Source: Succinivibrio sp.
Lineage (GTDB): Bacteria; Pseudomonadota; Gammaproteobacteria; Enterobacterales; Succinivibrionaceae
Reading direction: 5' to 3'
Length of the DNA stretch: 47,749 bases
NCBI GenBank assembly: GCA_017469335.1
Contig: JAFUGP010000005.1
Span: 1 to 47,749 of the forward strand
Made by a program: the position numbers and the translations under genes. Positions within the stretch are counted from its first letter, which is position 1. Each line of letters starts with the position of its first letter. The notes under the pieces were generated by a model. The model was not told the DNA's origin. It was given only the letters and a program-made list of their open reading frames with translations, and made no database searches. This document shows, in pieces, positions 39,110-45,955 of this stretch.

Positions 39110-39364
39110 ATGCCTATTCAGCTATCTGACGAGCAGTACCAGAAAATATATCGCAAAGAGGGCCGCGCCGAGGGCCGCGCCGAGGGTCGTGCCGAGGGTC
39201 GTGCCGAAGGAATTGTTCTGGGTGAACAAAAAGGTGAAAGTAAACTTCAAAAGCTCATCCAGGCCATGAAGAACGCCGGCAAAACTCTGGAGTTTATTTT
39301 CACAGAGACCTCCGACTCCGCCAAATTGCCGAGGTTATACAAGCAGTACGGCATCACTGCCTGA
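39110..39364 (+). CDS. tandem small-protein array, member 2
   Basis: An 84-residue protein starting MPIQLSDEQYQKIYRKEG. Its hinge has four perfect EGRA repeats at residues 17-32, encoded by four 12-base tandem units at 39158-39205. The helical end is KLIQAMKNAGKTLEFIF, then SDSAKLPRLYKQYGITA. GGAGG lies 11 bases before this ATG; an upstream in-frame ATG at 39071 lacks conservation with the other members. Same strand and spacing as its siblings. Heptad-like charge patterning in the hinge suggests helix formation and oligomerisation. Confidence 0.65.
   Translation: MPIQLSDEQYQKIYRKEGRAEGRAEGRAEGRAEGIVLGEQKGESKLQKLIQAMKNAGKTLEFIFTETSDSAKLPRLYKQYGITA
39158..39205. repeat. four 12-bp tandem repeats encoding EGRA
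   Basis: Units of GAGGGCCGCGCC (two) and GAGGGTCGTGCC (two) in phase with the gene. The siblings carry about one, two and zero clean copies, so the number changes between members, as expected for slippage. Confidence 0.9.
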
Positions 39365-39437
39365 CAGCATTCACCCTCAGAGCGATCGACCTCATCTGAG
39401 TTAATTTTCTGTCCGGTAGGCGGAGGTAATGGAAATT

Positions 39438-39677
39438 ATGCCTATTCAGCTATCTGACGAGCAGTACCAGAAAATGTACCGTAAAGAGGGCCGCGCGGAG
39501 GGTCGTGCGGAAGGTGAAGGCATGCTGCAGAGACTCATCCAGGCCATGAAGAACGCCGATAAAAATCCGGAATTTATTTTCACGGAGATCTCCGACTCCG
39601 CCAAATTGCCTCGGCTGTATAAACAGTACGGCATCACTGCCGACTGTATTCATCCTCTGAGAGGTAGGCTTTCATGA
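39438..39677 (+). CDS. tandem small-protein array, member 3 (extended C-terminus)
   Basis: A 79-residue sibling: MPIQLSDEQYQKMYRKEGRA, two EGRA units, LIQAMKNADKNPEFIF, then SDSAKLPRLYKQYGITA. In members 1 and 2 the stop follows directly after ITA; here one base is missing at that point, the stop is lost, and 11 more codons (DCIHPLRGRLS) follow before the next stop. GGAGG lies 11 bases before the ATG; an ATG at 39429 lies only two bases after GGAGG and is less likely. Confidence 0.62.
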   Translation: MPIQLSDEQYQKMYRKEGRAEGRAEGEGMLQRLIQAMKNADKNPEFIFTEISDSAKLPRLYKQYGITADCIHPLRGRLS

Positions 39678-39716
39678 GAGCTAACTTCTGCACGGTAGTG
39701 GGAGGTAACGGAAATT

Positions 39717-39947
39717 ATGCCTATTCAGCTGACTGACGAGCAGTACCAGAAAATGTATCGCAGGGAAGGTTTTCTTGAAGGCTATAAGGAGGTTTATGAG
39801 GAGGCTGTCCATGAGGGCGAACGTCAGCTTCAAAAACTCATCCAAGCCATGATAAAAGCAGGCAGAACTCTGGAGTCCATCTATTCGGAAATTACGGAGT
39901 CCCCCAAACTCCATGCGCTCTATAAGCAATATGGTGTCACTGACTGA
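39717..39947 (+). CDS. tandem small-protein array, member 4 (most diverged)
   Basis: A 76-residue sibling. It keeps MPIQLTDEQYQKMYRREG and the end SPKLHALYKQYGVTD, and LQKLIQAMIKAGRTLESIY in between. The EGRA hinge is replaced by a Tyr/Glu-rich piece (FLEGYKEVYEEAVHEGE), which suggests different partner specificity or relaxed selection. GGAGG stands 11 bases before the ATG. Downstream comes a decayed nuclease fragment, not another member. Confidence 0.62.
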   Translation: MPIQLTDEQYQKMYRREGFLEGYKEVYEEAVHEGERQLQKLIQAMIKAGRTLESIYSEITESPKLHALYKQYGVTD

Positions 39948-39999
39948 CAGCTATCTACCTGCATAACTGTGAGCATCATAGAGCTATTTTCTCGCAGGT

Positions 40000-40342
40000 A
40001 TGCCCCCATGAACAGTGCCTTTTCAACTCAAATACCATGATAAGAAATCCCTCCCCTGTGCACTTATCCAGCTCTTTTACGGCGCCAGAGCTGATTGCAT
40101 CAGGCACAAGCAGTCCTCAGGAAAAGACTTTGCCAAACTCCTGCTCCTGCCTTGATCGGGCAACGACCGCCCGGAGCTCTTACTGCAGCCTAAATACCTC
40201 GACAGCGCCCGGTGCGCTCTTACGCGGATCGGTAATAAAAAGACACTGTCCCAAAACTCTGAAGACCAATCAGAGCCACCTTATCCTCATTGGCATCGAC
40301 TATGCTGAAAGGGGCCAAAAACACAGCTGCGTGAACATGCCA
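40000..40342 (+). pseudogene. decayed C-terminal PD-(D/E)XK fragment of a DUF1703 gene
   Basis: Read in the plus direction, this stretch aligns with the last 115 or so residues of the intact gene downstream. Matches include QLKY.D..SL.CAL...FYGAR, SSGKDFAKLLLLP versus PSGKGFADLAFIP, ELLLQPKYLDSA versus ALLLELKYDDSA, and after a four-base insertion near 40235 HCPKTL...LILIGIDY and KHSCVN versus HYPQAL...LILAGISY and EHNCVI. An in-frame TGA stands at 40153-40155, and the catalytic ELK is now QPK. It is therefore a dead remnant of a further family member; its ATPase part is gone. Confidence 0.8.
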
Positions 40343-40386
40343 CAGCCGGTACATCCCTCTTGGTTGCATTAAAGGTTCGATGCAAG

Positions 40387-42102
40387 ATGGCAGTTTATCT
40401 TCACCCTAACTCACAGGCCTTTGCCAAACGGGTCAGATTACCCTTTTTTGTGGACAAGTCCCGACTGTTAATTGAGCTTAACCAATGTGTTGACAATGAT
40501 GATCGCAAATACGTCTGCATCTCCCGCCCCAGGCGTTTTGGCAAGACCGTCACCGCGCAGATGCTCTGCGCCTATTATGACAAGTGTGTGAACAGCTCAG
40601 GCTTATTTGACCCTCTGCAGGTCGGTATTGCGGGTTCTCAACTCAAGGTTAAGCCAGGCGAGGACACTGATGCCATCACCAAGACTGAAGCTGAGGATCT
40701 CTACCATAAACACCTAAACCGCTACGATGTCATCTTCATCAGCATGGCCACGGAATACAGCAGCTCAGGCAACAGTGTGGCTAAACTAAAAGAGCAGTTG
40801 ACACAGAAAATCGGCGCTGAGCTTCAAGAACATTTCCCGGGAGCCGTCAAGGCTGAGAGTTCAAAGCTGTGGGATATGCTCTCTGATGTCTATTCTCAGT
40901 ATCGGCAGCAGTACCAGGCAGAGCATAAGGTTGCCGACAAGACGACAGCAGAGCCCCTGGTGCCGGGGCAGTTCGTCTTTATCATCGATGAATGGGACAG
41001 CGTCATCAGGTCCTCCCGTGACAGGCAACAGGAGATCAAAGACTACCTCAATTTCCTGCGCGATCTGTTAAAAGACCGCGACTACGTGGCCCTCGCGTAC
41101 CTGACCGGCATTCTGCCCATCAAAAAATACGGTGATCACAGTGCCCTTAACATGTTTGACGAGTACTCCATGCTCACTCCCCTGAAGTTTGCCCCTTACA
41201 GCGGCTTTACCGAGGAGGAGGTGCAGACTCTGTGCGCTGCAAATCAAACCAACTTTGAGGAGATGGCAAAGTGGTATGACGGCTATACCGCAGGTGAAAC
41301 ATTTCACATCTTCAATCCCAACTCAGTGAACAACGCCCTGAGCAAAGGGCAATTCATGAGTTATTGGACCAAAACCGAGAGCAGCTCTCAGGCCTTGGGG
41401 ATCTATTTGCGCCTTAATTTCAAAGGTCTTAAGGATGCCATGGTCAGGCTGCTTACGGGCAGTGAGGAACTCATCGACACTCAGGGCTTTGAAAACGACC
41501 TGACCTCCTTTAAAAACCGCGATCAGGTGCTCACGCTGCTGGTGCACCTGGGGTATCTAACCGCTACCCCGGTAGAGAGTTCCTATCGGAAGTTTTTGGT
41601 GCGCGTACCCAACCGCGAGGTACGTGAAGAGCTTGAAACTGCGATCAGAGACGAGAAAAAATATGCCCGGGTGGCTGCCGCTCTCAGAGATTCGAAACAA
41701 CTTTTGCTGGCACTGCAACAAGGGGACGCACAAACCGTAGCCCGGGGAGTGGCCCGCGCCCACGAGCAATGCTGCTCACAACTCAAATACAATGACGAGA
41801 ACTCCCTTGCCTGTGCCCTTACTCTGGCCTTTTACTGTGCCCGGGATCACTACACCCTCATCCGGGAGATGCCCTCAGGCAAGGGTTTTGCCGATCTGGC
41901 GTTCATTCCCCATCCCGGGGAAGACTTGCCGGCGCTGTTGCTTGAACTCAAGTATGATGATAGCGCCGCCTCTGCTCTTGCGCAGATCAAGAATAAACAC
42001 TACCCCCAGGCCCTGGAGGCTTACCTGGGCAATCTCATCCTGGCCGGTATCAGCTATGATCCCCAAAGCAAGGAGCACAACTGTGTTATTGGGCGCATTT
42101 GA
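40387..42102 (+). CDS. DUF1703-type AAA-ATPase / PD-(D/E)XK nuclease-like protein (copy 3)
   Basis: A 571-residue protein. FFVDKSRLLIEL opens the ATPase; SRPRRFGKTVTAQML is Walker A; FVFIIDEWDS is Walker B (DEWD where the other copies have DEYD). The C-terminus has GKGFADLAFI then PALLLELKYDD, the PD-(D/E)XK core. It is only distantly similar to copies 1, 2 and 4 and has a long insert between the Walker motifs. The ATG at 40387 is used with a weak AAGG upstream. It lies directly after the dead fragment of a relative, and cysZ starts 108 bases after its stop. Confidence 0.86.
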   Translation: MAVYLHPNSQAFAKRVRLPFFVDKSRLLIELNQCVDNDDRKYVCISRPRRFGKTVTAQMLCAYYDKCVNSSGLFDPLQVGIAGSQLKVKPGEDTDAITKTEAEDLYHKHLNRYDVIFISMATEYSSSGNSVAKLKEQLTQKIGAELQEHFPGAVKAESSKLWDMLSDVYSQYRQQYQAEHKVADKTTAEPLVPGQFVFIIDEWDSVIRSSRDRQQEIKDYLNFLRDLLKDRDYVALAYLTGILPIKKYGDHSALNMFDEYSMLTPLKFAPYSGFTEEEVQTLCAANQTNFEEMAKWYDGYTAGETFHIFNPNSVNNALSKGQFMSYWTKTESSSQALGIYLRLNFKGLKDAMVRLLTGSEELIDTQGFENDLTSFKNRDQVLTLLVHLGYLTATPVESSYRKFLVRVPNREVREELETAIRDEKKYARVAAALRDSKQLLLALQQGDAQTVARGVARAHEQCCSQLKYNDENSLACALTLAFYCARDHYTLIREMPSGKGFADLAFIPHPGEDLPALLLELKYDDSAASALAQIKNKHYPQALEAYLGNLILAGISYDPQSKEHNCVIGRI

Positions 42103-42210
42103 AAGTTCAGGCGCGGTCATTTCCACCGTGCATCCGCCGCGCCCTCAAGGAGTACGGTGCCGCAATGCCGCACTTTGGTGTTGCGCCTGTTTGATTGGAG
42201 AGAATCTCAA

Positions 42211-43083
42211 GTGACCACCCCGCTGCCCGCCATCCCGGCTTCCGAGGCTCCCGCGCTGCTCTTGGAGGGACTCAAGCTCGCGCTGTCCAAACCCTGTAGG
42301 CCTTACGTGCTGCTGCCCTTGCTGGTCAACGTGCTGTTGCTGGGGTGGTGCGGCTATCTTATCTACAGCTACCTAAACAGCTTCATCATCTCGCTTACCG
42401 ACTATCTGCCGGCCTTTTTGGGACTTCTCATCTGGCTGTTGTCCTTCATAGTGGGAGCCTCCATCATCATGGTGGCCTGCTATATGTTCTCCACGGTAGC
42501 CACCATCATCGCCTCACCCTTCTACGGACTGCTTGCCGATCGGGCCGAAAAATGCCTCACCGGTCATGGCGCCGCGGATCTGAGCCTAACAGAGCTCCTG
42601 GGGGAAGTGCCGCGGATCATCAAAAGAGAGTGCGTAAAGCTCCTGTATTTTCTCCCCAGGGTCCTGTGCTGTCTCATCATTACCCTCATACCCGGGGTCA
42701 ACGCCATCGCCCCCTTCATGTGGTTCTTGCTGGCCGCCTGGATGGCCACCTTGCAGTACACCGACTACAGCTATGACAATCACCGCATTTCCTTTCGGGA
42801 CATGAAAACCGACTTGGGACTCAATACCTGGGGCACCCTGGTATTCGGCGGACTCATCGCCTTCGCGCTGACCGTGCCCATCCTCAATCTGCTCATTCCC
42901 CCGGCCGCCGTCTGCGCCGGCACCAGGTTTTATCTCAAAGCCCGCGGGCTGACTTTCAGTAATCAGGAGGCGGGAGCTGCCGCCCCCGCAGCGGAAACTG
43001 ACGCCTCAGCGGGAACTGACGCCGCGGTCCAACCCGGTGCTGCCACAGCACCCGCGACACCTTCCAGGGAGGTTACCCCTTAA
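42211..43083 (+). CDS. cysZ: sulfate transporter CysZ
   Basis: A 290-residue inner-membrane protein for sulfate entry. RPYVLLPLLVNVLLLGW, FSTVATIIASPFYGLLADRAE, EVPRIIKRECVKLLYFLPR, TLIPGVNAIAPFMWFLLAAWMA and the YTDYSYDNHRISF block are the CysZ signatures, in the E. coli order. The start is read as GTG at 42211 with GGAGA about nine bases upstream; a GTG at 42157 would add 18 residues. After the last helix about 45 residues rich in Ala, Thr and Glu follow, not present in E. coli (253 residues). ptsI starts two bases after the stop. cysK and ptsH, which lie here in E. coli, are absent. Confidence 0.9.
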   Translation: MTTPLPAIPASEAPALLLEGLKLALSKPCRPYVLLPLLVNVLLLGWCGYLIYSYLNSFIISLTDYLPAFLGLLIWLLSFIVGASIIMVACYMFSTVATIIASPFYGLLADRAEKCLTGHGAADLSLTELLGEVPRIIKRECVKLLYFLPRVLCCLIITLIPGVNAIAPFMWFLLAAWMATLQYTDYSYDNHRISFRDMKTDLGLNTWGTLVFGGLIAFALTVPILNLLIPPAAVCAGTRFYLKARGLTFSNQEAGAAAPAAETDASAGTDAAVQPGAATAPATPSREVTP

Positions 43084-43084
43084 A

Positions 43085-44749
43085 ATGTACACACTCTCAG
43101 GTCTGCCGGTCACCTCCGGCACCGGCAGCGCCCGGGCCCTGGTTTTATCGCGCGCGGCCGATTTTGCGGCCCTGCCCGAGAGCCGTATCTTCGACCCGGA
43201 CGCCGAAATCTCCCTCTACGAGCGCAAAAGCGCCGATTTCGCGCAGTGGCTCAGGCAAATTGTCAGCCCCGCCGATGACCGTCTGCGGGACGTGTTAGGT
43301 CAGGCGGCCGGCTTTTTGAGCAGCAAGGAAAACCGCGAGGCTATCGAGGGTTTAATCTCACGCGGGGCCACCGCCTCGGTGGCGGCCCGGCAGGTGCTGC
43401 TGCAGAGCCTGGCGGCCATCACCGATCGCAGCCCGCAGACCACCGAGGCCGAGCGCGGGGAGCTTCGGGAGCTGTATTCGTTGGTGCACGAGTTCATCTC
43501 TTCGCTGTTGCTGCGCGACGCAGGTCAGGTGGAGATCCCGCTGTTAAAGGAAAGCGCCGTCATCATCGCCGCCGATCTCACCCCCGCGCAGTTTTTGTCC
43601 CTGCAGTATGACCAGGTAAAGGCCGTGATCCTGGAGGGTGGACGCGCCTCCGGGCACATCGGCACCATCATGCGCGAGCTGGGGATCCCGGCAGTGTTTC
43701 ACGTCAGCGGCGCCAAGACCATCGAAAACGGCGAGCTGGTGCTGGTCGATGCCAACACCGGCGCGGTCATTGTCAATCCCCCCCAGGAGATTGTGGAGGA
43801 TCTCAAGGCCAGGCAGGAATTAAAGGGCGAGTACGGGGACTTTGACGACACCGGGCCTCTGACCTTGGCCTGCTCGGTGGGCGCCCTGGCCGTCAGTGCC
43901 CATCAGGAGCTCTTAAAAGAGCATGGGCTGGGGCTGTTGCGCTCGGAGTTTTTGTTTTTAAGCTCCAAGGTCGAGCCCTCCGAGGATGAGATGACCGCGC
44001 GTTTTAAGGCGCTCTTTGACCTCATCCCCGAGCACAAGCCCATCACCGCGCGCACCTTTGATTTTGCCGGTGACAAAAAACCGCTCTTTGCCATTGAAAC
44101 GGATGAACAGGGGCCTTTGAGCGGCTACGGCGCGGCGGTGGGCAGCCGCCTCTTGCGCAAGGAGCTGCGTGCCATGCTGCGCGCCGCCCCCACACGTAGG
44201 GTGCTGGTGGTCTTCCCGCTGGTAACGAGGGTGGCCGAATCACGGGCCTTGAACAGCCTCATCAAGGAGTGCCGGGAAGAGCTGCTAAAAGAGCACATCC
44301 CCTGCGCCGACTATGAGGTGGCGCTGATGATCGAGACCCCGGCGGCCGTGCTCTCGGCGGCGGCCTTCGCTGGCTCCTGCTCGTGCTTTATCATCGGCAC
44401 CAGCTCGCTGGCAGAATACGCCAGCGCCCCGCGCCCGGCTGATGCGGCCTTCACCCCGGCCTTGGCCAAAATGATCGCCCTGGCAGCTCAGGCCGCCCAC
44501 GAGGCCGGCAAGCCAGTGGGGATAGCCGGACGTTATGCCCCGCGCGTGGAGCTGTTGCCTTTTTTCTACCGCATGGGGGTCACTTACATCACGGTGGACG
44601 GCTATCAGCTGCGCAGAATGAGAGGCCAGGCCGCCCGCATCAACTTAAAGCACGCGGTGCCGTGCTTTGATAAGGAGTTCTGCCGCCGAATTTTGGAGGT
44701 CTCCTCTGGTGATGAATTGGGCGTGCTCATCGAAAAGGAGCTGACCTGA
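43085..44749 (+). CDS. ptsI: divergent enzyme I-like protein (PtsI homologue lacking catalytic residues)
   Basis: A 554-residue homologue of PTS enzyme I. Overall alignment is clear: VIIAADLTPAQFLSL, GGRASGHIGTIM, GLGLLRSEFLFL, ARTFDFAGDK and MIETPAAVLSAAAF follow E. coli EI. However the phosphohistidine motif GGRTSHTS is GGRASGHIG with one extra residue; the Arg358 position (GWRAIR) reads YGAAVG; GTNDL with Mg ligand Asp455 reads GTSSL; and the acid Cys502 (MCGEL) reads IAGRY. Arg296, Arg332 and Glu431 equivalents remain. GGAGG is 12 bases before the ATG. The frame is intact, so a non-catalytic role is likely. The gene name marks homology only. Confidence 0.85.
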   Translation: MYTLSGLPVTSGTGSARALVLSRAADFAALPESRIFDPDAEISLYERKSADFAQWLRQIVSPADDRLRDVLGQAAGFLSSKENREAIEGLISRGATASVAARQVLLQSLAAITDRSPQTTEAERGELRELYSLVHEFISSLLLRDAGQVEIPLLKESAVIIAADLTPAQFLSLQYDQVKAVILEGGRASGHIGTIMRELGIPAVFHVSGAKTIENGELVLVDANTGAVIVNPPQEIVEDLKARQELKGEYGDFDDTGPLTLACSVGALAVSAHQELLKEHGLGLLRSEFLFLSSKVEPSEDEMTARFKALFDLIPEHKPITARTFDFAGDKKPLFAIETDEQGPLSGYGAAVGSRLLRKELRAMLRAAPTRRVLVVFPLVTRVAESRALNSLIKECREELLKEHIPCADYEVALMIETPAAVLSAAAFAGSCSCFIIGTSSLAEYASAPRPADAAFTPALAKMIALAAQAAHEAGKPVGIAGRYAPRVELLPFFYRMGVTYITVDGYQLRRMRGQAARINLKHAVPCFDKEFCRRILEVSSGDELGVLIEKELT

Positions 44750-44805
44750 GGCTGTTATTTTCACCGAGCGTACCAAAAAGCGCTGCCCAGGCAAAAGGAG
44801 CTTAA

Positions 44806-44874
44806 GTGCGGTGAATGCGGTGAGTGCGGTGAGTGCAGTGAGTGCAGTGAGTGCAGTGAGTGCAGTGAGTACAG
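44806..44874. repeat. 9-bp minisatellite (GTGCAGTGA), about 7.5 copies
   Basis: Seven full units and a part. The first three are GTGCGGTGA/ATGCGGTGA variants; the last four are identical GTGCAGTGA, suggesting recent expansion on the right side. Confidence 0.95.
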
Positions 44875-44985
44875 AACGGCAGGCTTCTCCCCGGGCGTGT
44901 ATTAAAGCGCTGCGGCGTACTTTCAAGCCCCGTAGCCTAAATTCAAAAGGCGCAACGCACCAGTAACGCTGAAAGCGAGGAGAGC

Positions 44986-45061
44986 CTGGAGAGAAACTGG
45001 AGAGAAACTGGAGAGAAACTGGAGAGAAACTGGAGAGAGCCTAGAGAGAGCCTGGAGATGG
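44986..45061. repeat. 11-bp minisatellite (CTGGAGAGAAA), about 7 copies
   Basis: Four exact CTGGAGAGAAA units, then CTGGAGAGAGC, CTAGAGAGAGC and a partial copy. The tract is nearly all purine apart from CT at each unit start. Confidence 0.95.
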
Positions 45062-45153
45062 CCCAGGATAAGAGCGAGCACGGGTATGCCGGATATGCCG
45101 GGTATGAGTAGGACAAGGTAAAAGTAAGGCAAGGCAAGGCAGGCCTAGGCAAA

Positions 45154-45207
45154 GATAAGAGTAGGTTTAAGGATAAGAGTTTGGTTAAGGATAAAAGTTT
45201 GGGAGTT
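45154..45207. repeat. 18-bp tandem repeat ahead of crr, 3 copies
   Basis: GATAAGAGTAGGTTTAAG, GATAAGAGTTTGGTTAAG and a third diverged copy that merges into the crr ribosome site (GGGAG). Confidence 0.85.
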
Positions 45208-45212
45208 TGTAC

Positions 45213-45779
45213 ATGTCAATTTTAAGCAACCTGTTCAAGAAAAAAGAGGAGAGCCCCGAGGTCCTGCCCAGGCAAAGCGATCTGACCTTGGTAGCCCCGC
45301 TGAGCGGTACCGTCATCCCCCTGACCGACGTGCCCGATCCGGTGATCTCAGAGCGCATCATGGGCGAGGGGCTGGCCCTCATCCCCGATCAGGGCAGCTC
45401 GCAGGTGCTGGCCCCCTGTGAGGGGATTATCTCCAGACTGCTCTCCTCCCATAACGCCTTTGCCTTGAAAACCCCCTCAGGGATAGAGCTCTATTTGAGT
45501 TTTGGCCTGGGGCTCAGCAACCTCACCGGGCAGGGCTTTGAGAGTTCCCGGGAGGTAGGTGAGCGGGTGATGGCAGGCGATGAGGTGCTTAAGGTTGACC
45601 TGGGGAATCTTCCCGAGGAGACACGTTATACCCTGCTGACCATGATAGTGGTGCGCTCCTCGGCCGACATCAGCAAGGTCTCCACCGTCTCGGGGCATCT
45701 GACCGGCGGGCAGAGCGAGTGCGTCTGGGTGGAGCTTAAACATGAAGAGAAGGACAAGAGCAAGGAGAAGGCTGTATAG
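45213..45779 (+). CDS. crr: EIIA-Glc-like protein without active-site histidines (Crr homologue)
   Basis: A 188-residue homologue of EIIA-Glc. LVAPLSGTVIPLTDVPDPV, MGEGLALIPD, APCEGIISRLL, NAFALKTPSGIEL, LTGQGFESSREVGERVMAGDEVL and SGHLTGG all align with E. coli Crr. The two active-site histidines are gone: NHAF with His75 reads HNAF, placing Asn81 there, and FVHFG with phosphorylated His90 reads YLSFG, placing Ser96 there. It can therefore not carry the usual phosphate. GGGAG stands seven bases before the ATG at 45213. The C-terminal tail is Lys/Glu-rich and longer than in E. coli (169 residues). An intact frame suggests a scaffold or signalling role. Confidence 0.85.
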   Translation: MSILSNLFKKKEESPEVLPRQSDLTLVAPLSGTVIPLTDVPDPVISERIMGEGLALIPDQGSSQVLAPCEGIISRLLSSHNAFALKTPSGIELYLSFGLGLSNLTGQGFESSREVGERVMAGDEVLKVDLGNLPEETRYTLLTMIVVRSSADISKVSTVSGHLTGGQSECVWVELKHEEKDKSKEKAV

Positions 45780-45955
45780 TCCTCAGGTGTTGGCTATTAT
45801 GTTGGCCATTAAAAGATCGAGCGCTTATACATCAAGGATCAACATGGTGATAACCACCAGATGTTCCGCTGCCGTCAGGCAAATTCCCCCTGACCAGGGC
45901 CGGGATCACCTATACTGTGGAATATAAGCAGCTGGAAGTCAGTTAAGGAGAAATC

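Larger units (their letters stand above)
44750..45212. other. ptsI-crr intergenic region filled with minisatellites
   Basis: No gene is seen. Three different short tandem-repeat tracts occupy most of the 460 bases: a 9-base unit at 44806-44874, an 11-base unit at 44986-45061 and an 18-base unit at 45154-45207, with further short AAGGC and GGTATGCC iterations between 45080 and 45145. The strand bias is purine-rich on the plus strand. Confidence 0.8.

Noticed and set aside
40037-40372. A 111-codon frame before DUF1703 copy 3 as a real gene
   Set aside because: Its second half is the shifted reading of the dead nuclease fragment and its first half is out of phase with that homology, so it is not an independent gene.
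44645-44926. A minus-strand frame with Leu-Thr-Ala repeats
   Set aside because: It is the translation of the 9-base minisatellite read on the opposite strand and extends into ptsI antisense.
44806-45061. The ptsI-crr repeats as a CRISPR array
   Set aside because: Units are 9-11 bases and directly adjacent, with no spacers and no cas genes.
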